Positions 56,511 through 64,000 of a stretch of 64,000 bases of DNA are shown here, piece by piece (position 1 is the stretch's first letter; each line of letters opens with the position of its first letter). Origin of the DNA: Roseiconus nitratireducens (lineage in GTDB: Bacteria; Planctomycetota; Planctomycetia; Pirellulales; Pirellulaceae). The stretch covers positions 1 through 64,000 of the forward strand of contig NZ_VWOX01000018.1 of the NCBI RefSeq assembly GCF_008629675.1. Direction: 5' to 3'. The notes beneath the pieces are model-generated. The model saw nothing but the letters and a program-made list of their open reading frames with translations, had not been told where the DNA came from and made no database searches. The position numbers and the translations under genes were made by a program.

Positions 56511-56778
56511 TCGTTCCCGGGCTCCGCCCGGGAACGCCCTGCGGGCTGGCTCCGCCAGCCGCGGTGGCCGGCGAGTTGGCCGTGGGCCGGCAGAGCCGGC
56601 GTTGCAGTGGGTTCCAAGGCGGGAGCCTTGGCACCAGGGTCAATCACTCGTTCCCAGGCTCCGCCCGGGAACGCCCTGCGGGCTGGCTCCGCCAGCCGCG
56701 GTGGCCGGCGAGTTGGCTGTGGGCCGGCAGAGCCGGCGTTGCAGTGGGTTCCAAGGCGGGAGCCTTGGAACCAGGGCG
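56511..56778. repeat. large CGTTCCC palindrome repeat, tandem pair
   Basis: Two copies start at 56511 and 56648 (137-nt period). Each holds the CGTTCCC-GGGCTCCGCCC-GGGAACG palindrome, CTGGCTCCGCCAG, a GCCGGCAGAGCCGGC hairpin, GTTGCAGTGGGTTCC and a CCAAGGCGGGAGCCTTGG hairpin. The copies differ at only a few positions. Confidence 0.9.
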
Positions 56779-56784
56779 AAGCAA

Positions 56785-56818
56785 CAAAAAAACCTCGCAC
56801 CGAAATCTCGGTGCGAGG
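56785..56818 (-). terminator. rho-independent terminator of the Ser/Gly-rich secreted protein
   Basis: CCTCGCACCGA (56793-56803) pairs perfectly with TCGGTGCGAGG (56808-56818) around a 4-nt loop. On the minus strand the hairpin is followed by a T-run (A-run at 56785-56792). It lies 30 nt past the stop of the gene at 56848-57447 and is the clearest intrinsic terminator of the window. Confidence 0.85.
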
Positions 56819-56847
56819 CGAACGGATCAGTCGTGCGAGGTCGGACC

Positions 56848-57447
56848 TTACCACCCGCGGCGGAAAACTCGCCGGCTGAATCCGCTGGACTTCGGGGCGT
56901 TGTTGTACGTGGTGCCCGCACCGTTGCTGTAGTAGGTCGGTTGGACGGCCGGGTACACCGGTTGGTTGCCGTAGCTCGGGACTCGATTGTCGATTGCTTC
57001 CGAGGACGAGCTGCCGTAGGTGCCCCAGGTCCGGGTCGTCGCGTCGGCCGACGCATCGGCCCAGTTTCCGCGGGCGATGGCGTTGCTGTCGCTGCGGGCG
57101 AAGCCACCGACGGTGCGGGCGTACGAATTCGATCGCGATCGGGCGCCCCAGCCGTTGGCGGTGGAATTTGCATCGCTGATCGCGACCCCGCCGTGCGAGA
57201 CCGCTCGGCTGTTGCCGCTGGCGAATCCGCCGTTGATCCCCTGTCCGGTGATGTTGGATCGGGCGTAGCCGCCGCCGGTCGCCACGGCCGAGGAGTTCAG
57301 CCGAGTGTTGCCACGTCCGTGAGCCGTTGAGATGGCCGTGCCGCCGGTCGAGTAGCTTGAGGCGGAGACTTGGGCTTGAGCGTCGGTGCAGATCGCGGTG
57401 GTGGTCAAAACGGCAACAGCGGCAAGCAGGGTGTGCAGGCGGGACAT
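56848..57447 (-). CDS. secreted Ser/Gly/Ala-rich repetitive protein
   Basis: This 199-residue protein has a signal peptide (residues 1-25, ending AQAQ). The mature part is a low-complexity run of imperfect repeats of the type N-S-x-A-x-A/S-x-G-G-x-A-R-S, spanning residues 30-145. A short Pro/Tyr segment (PVYPAVQPTYYSNG) and a basic end (SRRVFRRGW) follow. The repeats suggest a short beta-helical or amyloid-like surface fibre, by inference only. It is flanked on both sides by pairs of large palindromic repeats. Confidence 0.8.
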   Translation of the reverse strand: MSRLHTLLAAVAVLTTTAICTDAQAQVSASSYSTGGTAISTAHGRGNTRLNSSAVATGGGYARSNITGQGINGGFASGNSRAVSHGGVAISDANSTANGWGARSRSNSYARTVGGFARSDSNAIARGNWADASADATTRTWGTYGSSSSEAIDNRVPSYGNQPVYPAVQPTYYSNGAGTTYNNAPKSSGFSRRVFRRGW

Positions 57448-57586
57448 GGTCAGGTTCCTCGAACAGTTGTTTCTGGGGTCGTGGGCGGCCGATGACTTCG
57501 GCCTTCACCAGAGACCTGCGAGAAGTGCTGTCCAATCCCTGAACGCTTTTTGAAAAAAGTTTTTGAGGGGGCCAGGGGGCACTCAC

Positions 57587-57799
57587 TCGTTCCCGGGCTC
57601 CGCCCGGGAACGCCCTGCTGGGCTGGCTCTGCCAGCCGCGGCTCTGGGCGAGTTGTGGGTGGGCCGGCGGAGCCGGCGTTGCAGTGGGTTCCAAGGCGGG
57701 AGCCTTGGAACCAGGGGCCGCTCACTCGTTCCCGGGCTCCGCCCGGGAACGCCCTGCGGGCTGGCTCCGCCAGCCGCGGCTCTGGGCGAGCTGGCGGTG
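57587..57799. repeat. large CGTTCCC palindrome repeat, second tandem pair
   Basis: Copies start at 57587 and 57726 (139-nt spacing). The first is full length and nearly identical to the copies at 56511-56778. The second is cut at about 57799, where the coding sequence of the methyltransferase-like gene begins to match its family. Confidence 0.9.
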
Positions 57800-58537
57800 G
57801 GCCCCGGTCGCACGCGGCCATCGCGGAAGCAGCTTGCCCACTCGGTCGCGATACTCGCGGTACGGATGTCCAAGATGTTCCATCAAGTTGCGCTCCTCCA
57901 ACGGGATCGCTGCCAACATGTAGGCCGTCATCCCCGCGGCAAACAGCAAGTGCGAGGCTGTCATCACCGGCGTGGCCCAAAAGGCGATCATCCAGCCCAC
58001 GTACAGCGGGTGCCGCACGAACCGATAGGGACCGGGGGTGCGAAAGGGCAGGTGCGTGTAGGGACGCCCGCGGAAGCGCAGCCAGACCTGCCGCAGCCCG
58101 AACAGGTCAAAATGGTTCAGGAAGAACGTCGACGCGACCACCATCAGCCATCCGATCGCGAACAGGACACGCATCGCGACGACACCCGCAGGATTCTGGA
58201 TGTTCCAGATCACGCCGCCGAGCGGTTGCCACAGCAGGAACAAGATCAGCAGCGTAACGCTGGTGCACAACACGTAGGTGCTGCGTTCGCCTGGCTCCCC
58301 GACGATTCGTTTCCAGGTTCGTTTGAATGTCGGCCGCGCCATCACGCTGTGCTGCACCGCGAACAGGCCGATCAGTAAAGTGTCGATGACCAACGCAATG
58401 CCCAGCGGGACGGTCGGAGCCGCATCGATGGAACGCGGCACGACGAAGTTCCCCAGCCAGGCGGCCAGGTACAGAAAACTGGCCAGGAACGTTGCGTAAC
58501 AAAACACGCCGTAGAGCAACAGGAACCAGCGTTTCAT
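57722..58537 (-). CDS. mddA: methanethiol S-methyltransferase-like membrane protein (MddA/NnrU family)
   Basis: This 271-residue integral membrane protein has about five to six hydrophobic segments. The isoprenylcysteine-methyltransferase-like C-terminal motif is GPYRFVRHPLYVGWMIAFWA, then EERNLMEHLGHPYREYRDRV. The N-terminus KRWFLLLYGVFCYATFLASF fits MddA, which uses S-adenosylmethionine to make dimethyl sulfide from methanethiol. NnrU and related methyltransferases are alternatives. The last 25 residues are encoded by a palindromic repeat and are atypical. Confidence 0.8.
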   Translation of the reverse strand: MKRWFLLLYGVFCYATFLASFLYLAAWLGNFVVPRSIDAAPTVPLGIALVIDTLLIGLFAVQHSVMARPTFKRTWKRIVGEPGERSTYVLCTSVTLLILFLLWQPLGGVIWNIQNPAGVVAMRVLFAIGWLMVVASTFFLNHFDLFGLRQVWLRFRGRPYTHLPFRTPGPYRFVRHPLYVGWMIAFWATPVMTASHLLFAAGMTAYMLAAIPLEERNLMEHLGHPYREYRDRVGKLLPRWPRATGAHRQLAQSRGWRSQPAGRSRAEPGNE

Positions 58538-58922
58538 GACAACGACTCCGATGGAGAGACGGGGGAGTAAACGAACCGACCGACGTGGGCGAGTCTGCTA
58601 GTGGTGTTTCCAGTTTGAATCTGTGACCAAGTCGGTTTGGCCGATCGATCATTGCTATGCGTTGGGCGGACCCGATCCGCCGTCAGGCACAGCCTGACCT
58701 ACTGCAGCTTTTCAGACAGAGCCCAAGAGTTTCACTGCGCGCGACCCCCGCGCCGGCACCGAAAAAATGGGCCGTCGAGGTCCGAGAGGACTGCTCCCGT
58801 TTTTTTTTCCAAGTTTTGGTGCCGGATCGGGGCCCGGGCGCAGTTCAATGAACAGTGGATCCGCGAACAGGTGAACCGAAAACAGTGGATCCGCGTCCCA
58901 AGTCAAAACCATGTGATCGACG
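58538..58922. other. divergent intergenic region
   Basis: About 385 nt between the MddA-like gene (minus) and the ECF sigma factor (plus) should carry both promoters. No further gene is supported. A short duplicated block, GAACAGTGGATCCGCG-like, occurs twice at about 58850-58890. Confidence 0.4.
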
Positions 58923-59534
58923 ATGCTCGAACAGGCTGACCCGCTGCTCGACCAGGCCCTCCAGGGTGACAACCAGGTGCTGGGCGACCTGCTGATGCGT
59001 CACCACGACCGGCTGGTCCGCGTGGTCAGTTTTCGCATGGATCCGCGGATCCGCGGCCGGGTGGACCCTGCCGATGTCGTTCAGGAAACGTTTCTGGAGG
59101 CGATGACTCGGTTCGCGGACTACCGACGGGATCCGAAAATGCCTTTTTTTCTGTGGCTCCGGTTTCTGACGGTCCAGAAACTGTGCCTGTTTCATCGCCG
59201 GCACTTGGGCGTGTTGGCACGGGACGTCTCCCGAGACGTGTCGGTGTTCAGCGGTCCGTCGCCGGAAGTCAGTTCGGCGGTGTTGGCCGCCCATTTGATT
59301 GGCAAATTGACCACGCCCAGCCAGGCCGCGATTCGAGCCGAAACGCAGTCGCAATTGGAGGACGCGCTCAACTTGATGGAGCCGATCGATCGGGAAGTGA
59401 TCGCGCTGCGGCATTTCGAATGGCTGACCAATCAGGAAACTGCCCAAGTCCTGCACCTGACCGAGTCTGCGGCGAGCAACCGTTACGTGCGCGCCGTCAA
59501 ACGCTTGAAAGTCATCCTGGATACCAGCGGCTAA
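58923..59534 (+). CDS. ECF-type RNA polymerase sigma factor
   Basis: This 203-residue sigma-70-family protein has sigma region 2 at about residues 18-90 (DLLMRHHDRLVRVVSFRM, RVDPADVVQETFLEA). Sigma region 4 is at about 143-200 (EPIDREVIALRHFEWLTNQE, TAQVLHLTESAASNRYVRAV). It directs RNA polymerase to a specific regulon. A Ser/Thr kinase gene follows 119 nt downstream on the same strand, a known planctomycete ECF-kinase arrangement in which the kinase is presumed to control the sigma factor. Confidence 0.93.
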   Translation: MLEQADPLLDQALQGDNQVLGDLLMRHHDRLVRVVSFRMDPRIRGRVDPADVVQETFLEAMTRFADYRRDPKMPFFLWLRFLTVQKLCLFHRRHLGVLARDVSRDVSVFSGPSPEVSSAVLAAHLIGKLTTPSQAAIRAETQSQLEDALNLMEPIDREVIALRHFEWLTNQETAQVLHLTESAASNRYVRAVKRLKVILDTSG

Positions 59535-59653
59535 CAGGATGGCACGGCTTTCCCGGGCGGGGCGCGGTGGAGGCCGCCGATGCCGCAACCGAAGTCGTGC
59601 CGCAGCACCGGGGCGATACCCGGCGGCCGCCGCGTGACGCGGAGTAGTCTTGC

Positions 59654-62600
59654 ATGAGCGAAAGCGAAACAGCAGCGAAACAGATGCCCGCACCGCCGCC
59701 GGGACGTCCGACGGTCGATGCGCTGGCGGAATCCTTCGTCGACAGGATTCGACGTGGCGAGCAACCCACGATCGAGGAATACTGCGCAAAGTTTCCGGAA
59801 TTGGCCGAGGAGATTCGGTCGCTGTTCTCCACGTTGCTGCTTTTGGAGCAGGGTGGGGAAGCGTTCGCCGCCGGGGCCGAGCAAGCCGCCAGCGGCGCGT
59901 CGGTTCGTCAGCGGGCTCGTCCGGAGATTCTGGGTGAGTACCGAATCCTGCGCGAAATCGGTCGCGGCGGGATGGGCGTGGTGTACGAGGCGGAGCACCG
60001 GACCATGCGGCGGCGCGTCGCGCTGAAAGTGTTGGCCGGGCATTTGGCCGAACAGCCTCGCCAACTGCGTCGCTTCTACCAGGAAGCGCGTCTCGCCGGG
60101 CGGTTGCACCACACGAACATTGTTCCGGTGTTCGAGGTCGGCAGCGACGCCGGTGACCACTTTTACGCCATGCAGTTCATCGCCGGACAGAGTCTGGATT
60201 CGGTCGTCCGGGAACTGCGTCAGCTGCGAGGTCTGCAGTCACCCCGCCCGCAGTCAACCCGTCCGCAGGCGACCGGCGACGTGATCCGGTCGACCATCAA
60301 GGGAAGCTTGCAGCACAGCCTGGCGTGCCGGCTGCAATCGGACCGCCTGCACACCGCCAGCGAACTTCACACGGCGTGCGACGCGGTGGAGCAGGATTTA
60401 ACCGAACCTGAATCGGAAGTCGACAACGGCGCGTCGTGGTCGACAGCGGACCGATCGCGGTCGCGCCCGGACGGGATTGCCGAGGAGCGAACCGGCGGTG
60501 GGAGGAGCGAGGTCGATGTCGTCAGCGGCGGGCAGGGGCAGGAAAGTCTTCCGGCGCTTTCGGAGGTCAAGACCGACCCGCAGGGCGTCGGTCCCGGCCG
60601 GCTCTCGACGCCGGCGTCTCAAACTTCGCAGCCGAATCGGGCCCCCGATGACGACTACTTTCGCCGAGTCGCGGCGATCGGTTTGCAGATCGCCGAGGCG
60701 TTGCAGTACGCCCACGGCCAAGGGATTTTGCATCGCGACATCAAACCATCGAACATCATTCTGGACGCGGCCGGCGTCGCCTGGGTGGCGGACTTTGGGT
60801 TGGCGAAACGCGACGAGGATGATTTGACGCAATCGGGTGACATGGTCGGCACGATGCGTTACATGGCGCCGGAACGGTTTTCCGGCGACGCGGACGCGCG
60901 CAGCGATCTGTACGGTTTGGGTTTGACGTTGTACGAGCTGATCACCTTGCGGAACGCCTTCCACGCCAACGACCGGGGGCAACTGGTTCGCCAAATCTGC
61001 GAACAGGAACCGGAGAAGCCGTGTCGGATCGATCCCGCGATCCCCATCGATCTGGAAACGATCGTGCTGAAGCTGTTGGAGAAAACGCCGGAGCGTCGGT
61101 ACGAGCATGCGGAGAAATTGGCCGATGACTTGCGATTGTTTTTGGCTGATCGCCCGATCGGTGCCCGCCGCGTGTCGTCCGCCGAACGTCTTTGGCGTTG
61201 GTGCCGACGCAATCCCCAGCAAGCGACCTTGGCGGGTTGCGTGCTGTTTCTGATCGGCTTGCTGACGTTGGGTTCGTTGGGCTTTGCGTACGCTAGCGCC
61301 CGACACGCCAGCGAATTGCAGATCAGCCAACATCGGTCGACCGAACGGTTGTACGAATCCCTGCAGCGGAGCGCCGAGGCGTCTCGGTGGAGCGGGCGTC
61401 CGGGCCAGAGTCTTCACAGCGTTCAGGACATTGCAAGGGCCGCCGCCATCCTTCCCGATTTGGATTGGGATGATGCCCGCGTCCGCGACGAACGTCGACG
61501 GTTGCGCGGCGCAGCGATCTCCGCGATGGTTCTTCCAGACATCACGCCGGCTAAAACTTGGAAAGTGGAGTCGCCGTGGACATCCCACGTGACGTTCACA
61601 CCCGCCCACGATCGCTACGCCCAGGCAGACCGCGCCGGAAACGTGGTGATCCGCTCGGTCCACAACGATCGAGAACTGCACCGGTTTCCGAGCCCGGACG
61701 CCGTCGGGGCGGTGGCGTCGATCCAGTTTTCACCCCGGGCGGACTACCTGTTTGTCGTGTACCAGGGACACGGCGGCTTTCGATGGGGTGCCTGGAACGT
61801 GTCGCGTGGGAAGTTCACCGCGGGGCAAACGGTTTCATCCAATCTGATCGGACGTTTCGAGTTGTCCGATCAAAGCGTCGTGTTGGCGGATCGAAATCGT
61901 TTGATGATCCACGCTCTCTCGGACGCGGAGGTCTTGGCCGAGCAGACGTTGCCAGCGGAGATTGACGCCATCGCTCTGGAGCCCTCTGGGAAACGTCTGG
62001 TCCTCTGGACCCGTGACCAACGGCTGCAGGTTTATTCTTTGCAGCCCTGGGAAAAGCAATTCCAGTGGGACGAGCTGGGCGGTGTGGCGACGATCGCCTG
62101 GAATCCGGATGGCGATCAAATCGCGGTCGGGTTCAACGATGGACGCCTCGTGATGCGGCACGCCGATGACCAGGGCCGACTGACGCAACGTTTTCAAGGG
62201 CACAGCGGAAGGGTCAACCGAGTGCACTTCACGCCCAGCGGCGATCATCTGTTGTCCCAGGCGTGGGACGGAACGATGCGGCTTTGGAACGTCGGCACGG
62301 GGGGGCAATTATTGCGGGTGGAGGGAACGAACCTGGCCAGCAGCGGTTTGAGCCGCTTTGACGGAAAGCATTTGGCGACCACCACGACAGCCGACTTTCA
62401 GCTTTGGGATGTTTCCCTGGACACGCCGTTGCGAGTGCTGCGAAGCAACCGGCCGATGAAGAATCGCTGGAGTGTTGACATCGATCCGACCGGACGATGG
62501 TTGGCTTCGGCACGGGACGACGGCGTCGAACTGTGGCAGACGGACGTCGCCCGACAAGTCGATTTTTTGCCTTTCCGAATCACATCGATGGGTGATTCGA

Positions 62601-63382
62601 AGGATGCCCGATTCTTGCCGGACGGGACGGGCGTGGTGGTCAGCAATGGCGACGGAGTCCGACTGGTTCCCACCGAGCTTCGATCGGATGGCACTTTAGC
62701 CTTCCTTCCCGAGAGGATTCGGGTCCTGCACGACCAGCCGTCCGCCTGGGTCAGCTTGGATCGTGACGGGAAACGGATCGGCTTTCGCGCGGACGCTTCG
62801 CGAATGATGGCTCGAGTGGTGGAGATGGATTTTCCGGATCGAAGGTTGGTGTTCGGTCCGCACCCGGCGCTGGACCACGTGCGGTTGAGCCCCGACGGCA
62901 AACTGGCCGCGACGACTTGTTGGGGTGGCCGCGGAGTCCATCTGTGGGAAGTCGACACTGGGAAACGCTTGAACGAAACCGCAATCGAACCCGATGCGAC
63001 GAAAAACAATGTGGTGTTCAGCCCCGACAGCTCGCATTTGATGATCAGCACGGCCCGGCACTGGGTGCTGGTTCGGGCTGCCGATGGTCAAGTCGTTCAG
63101 CGGTTCGTGCGCCCCAGGCACGACGATTGGCCGGGACCGCTGTGCTACTTTCCCGACGGTCGGACCTTGGTTGCCGCGCACTCGCGATTCACGCTGACGC
63201 TGCTGGAGGCGGACAGCGGCGATCCGCTGGCTCGGCTGGACGCCGGCAGCAAAGTCGGATTCCATGATTGTGGTGTCAGTGCAGACGCGAATCTGCTGGC
63301 CGCCGCGTCGGACACCAATCTGCACCTTTGGGACCTGCGCGCATTGCGATCACGCCTGGACCGGATCGGGCTGGATTGGTGA
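59654..63382 (+). CDS. transmembrane Ser/Thr protein kinase with WD40 repeats
   Basis: This 1242-residue protein has a short helical N-terminal module (FVDRIRRGEQPTIEEYCAKF). The kinase domain starts about residue 94, with GRGGMG (103-108), VALK (Lys125), HRDIKPSN (360-367, catalytic Asp362), DFG (380-382) and APE (405-407). A roughly 140-residue low-complexity insert (about 190-332) splits the kinase between its lobes. One membrane helix (about 524-547) separates it from WD40-like repeats (about 600-1230), such as GHSGRVNRVHFTPSGDHLLS followed by AWDGTMRLWNV. It probably phosphorylates or senses for the adjacent sigma factor. Confidence 0.95.
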   Translation: MSESETAAKQMPAPPPGRPTVDALAESFVDRIRRGEQPTIEEYCAKFPELAEEIRSLFSTLLLLEQGGEAFAAGAEQAASGASVRQRARPEILGEYRILREIGRGGMGVVYEAEHRTMRRRVALKVLAGHLAEQPRQLRRFYQEARLAGRLHHTNIVPVFEVGSDAGDHFYAMQFIAGQSLDSVVRELRQLRGLQSPRPQSTRPQATGDVIRSTIKGSLQHSLACRLQSDRLHTASELHTACDAVEQDLTEPESEVDNGASWSTADRSRSRPDGIAEERTGGGRSEVDVVSGGQGQESLPALSEVKTDPQGVGPGRLSTPASQTSQPNRAPDDDYFRRVAAIGLQIAEALQYAHGQGILHRDIKPSNIILDAAGVAWVADFGLAKRDEDDLTQSGDMVGTMRYMAPERFSGDADARSDLYGLGLTLYELITLRNAFHANDRGQLVRQICEQEPEKPCRIDPAIPIDLETIVLKLLEKTPERRYEHAEKLADDLRLFLADRPIGARRVSSAERLWRWCRRNPQQATLAGCVLFLIGLLTLGSLGFAYASARHASELQISQHRSTERLYESLQRSAEASRWSGRPGQSLHSVQDIARAAAILPDLDWDDARVRDERRRLRGAAISAMVLPDITPAKTWKVESPWTSHVTFTPAHDRYAQADRAGNVVIRSVHNDRELHRFPSPDAVGAVASIQFSPRADYLFVVYQGHGGFRWGAWNVSRGKFTAGQTVSSNLIGRFELSDQSVVLADRNRLMIHALSDAEVLAEQTLPAEIDAIALEPSGKRLVLWTRDQRLQVYSLQPWEKQFQWDELGGVATIAWNPDGDQIAVGFNDGRLVMRHADDQGRLTQRFQGHSGRVNRVHFTPSGDHLLSQAWDGTMRLWNVGTGGQLLRVEGTNLASSGLSRFDGKHLATTTTADFQLWDVSLDTPLRVLRSNRPMKNRWSVDIDPTGRWLASARDDGVELWQTDVARQVDFLPFRITSMGDSKDARFLPDGTGVVVSNGDGVRLVPTELRSDGTLAFLPERIRVLHDQPSAWVSLDRDGKRIGFRADASRMMARVVEMDFPDRRLVFGPHPALDHVRLSPDGKLAATTCWGGRGVHLWEVDTGKRLNETAIEPDATKNNVVFSPDSSHLMISTARHWVLVRAADGQVVQRFVRPRHDDWPGPLCYFPDGRTLVAAHSRFTLTLLEADSGDPLARLDAGSKVGFHDCGVSADANLLAAASDTNLHLWDLRALRSRLDRIGLDW

Positions 63383-63578
63383 TCGCCCGCCGATCGATTT
63401 GGTCTGGCCGGATGTTCAGTCTGGCCGGATGTTTGGTGCAATTTTCAATGTCCGTGCAATCGTCAAGGTCAGCGATTGTGTGAAAAGCTGCGACGCTGGT
63501 TCCATCTCTGCCGATACCGATCGAAGGGCCCAGGCGGTACATGCTGCGCACGCCTGAGCAGACTTCGGCACGGACGCC

Positions 63579-64000
63579 ATGACAATCGGTCATGAGAATC
63601 GTCGCGTGTGGTTATCGCCATCCATTCGAACCAGCTGCTTTTCGGTCCTGCTGTGCGCCAGCCTGGTCAGCACCAGCGGCTGTCTATTCAGCGCCGTTCA
63701 TTGGAAGGCGGCCGAGGTCGCTGGCCCGATCAGGTCGACCGGCCCGTCGCTTTGCGGAGACCCGATTGACGTCGAAACGCTATACGCCCACGCCTTGGCG
63801 TTGGAAAGCGATGACCGCAGCAGCTGCGTCGAATTGTTCTACGAGGTGGCTGTAGGGACGGCCCCGGGCTGCACCGCGGTTGCGTCGCCGCGCCGTCAAG
63901 AGCTGCACCGCTCGGCGCTCATCCGCCTGGTGGAAGCCGGACAGAAGTTTGCACGCCTGGATCCGCGCTGCGGTTTGACCATGGGCGATCCGGGCTTTGA
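63579..64000 (+). CDS. lipoprotein, N-terminal part (runs off window)
   Basis: The frame from the ATG at 63579 is open to the window end (140 residues visible). It has a signal with a lipobox-like ending (SLVSTSGC, Cys35), then a soluble part with VETLYAHALALESDDRSSCV. The last visible residues are cut mid-domain, so the family cannot be named. It lies 196 nt downstream of the kinase on the same strand. Confidence 0.65.
   Translation, partial: MTIGHENRRVWLSPSIRTSCFSVLLCASLVSTSGCLFSAVHWKAAEVAGPIRSTGPSLCGDPIDVETLYAHALALESDDRSSCVELFYEVAVGTAPGCTAVASPRRQELHRSALIRLVEAGQKFARLDPRCGLTMGDPGF

Noticed and set aside
56368..56643. 92-codon N-terminal extension of the cytochrome
   Set aside because: It translates the palindromic repeat and precedes the lipoprotein signal.

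Overview
The window is GC-rich chromosomal DNA from a planctomycete, most likely a marine Rhodopirellula-like member of the Pirellulaceae. This rests on several lineage hallmarks. Three very large exported proteins carry an N-terminal LE(D/A)RxLLA-type leader. There are two DUF1559 prepilin-like proteins with the H-X9-DG motif, formylglycine sulfatases, a DUF1592/DUF1552 pair, a DUF1080 protein, an ECF sigma factor next to a WD40 Ser/Thr kinase, and small MNPYxPP membrane proteins.

Region 1 (1-4520) is the most unusual part. It is an array of six gene cassettes, all on the + strand, each closed by a roughly 90-95 nt imperfect inverted repeat. The repeats have the architecture of integron attC sites: R''/R' core boxes ending AAC and starting GTT, an unpaired central spacer, a conserved stem with two extrahelical bases (G and A) at fixed positions in the left arm, and a variable terminal loop. 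The cassettes encode an acidic hypothetical protein, a SMI1/KNR4 (SUKH) protein, three exported or membrane-anchored small proteins, and in one case no evident protein. No integron integrase is in the window; it may lie to the left. The array ends next to a 3' half of tRNA-Val(GAC) and a tyrosine-integrase-like reading frame broken by stops. Together these look like the scar of an integrated element.

Region 2 (4520-32258) is an extracellular-matrix and polysaccharide block. It holds a 3430-aa lipase-like/PKD/cadherin/SdrD-B protein, an XRE-SnoaL regulator-like protein, and a second partial copy of the giant gene's 3' end. These are followed by a 2480-aa SdrD-B/FG-GAP/RTX-repeat/dockerin protein, two sulfatases, a DUF1080 protein and a beta-helix/dockerin protein.

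Region 3 (32532-44789) reads leftward. It holds a tight outer-membrane factor/adaptor/RND-pump operon, preceded by a caspase-like (clan CD) protein with an EF-hand, a DUF1592-DUF1552 pair, and a small unknown gene.

Region 4 (44820-58537) has two units of DUF1559 prepilin-like gene plus small lipoprotein, a TPR/FG-GAP/UnbV lipoprotein, a heptaheme TPR cytochrome, a Ser/Gly-rich secreted protein, and a methanethiol S-methyltransferase-like membrane enzyme. Two families of dispersed hairpin repeats sit in the gaps, mostly just past gene 3' ends, and two genes appear to use repeat DNA for their last codons.

Region 5 (58923-64000) is an ECF sigma factor followed by a large Ser/Thr kinase with WD40 repeats, then the start of a lipoprotein gene that runs off the window.

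Coding assignments come from reading translations and motifs. Family names are by recognition, not by database search.
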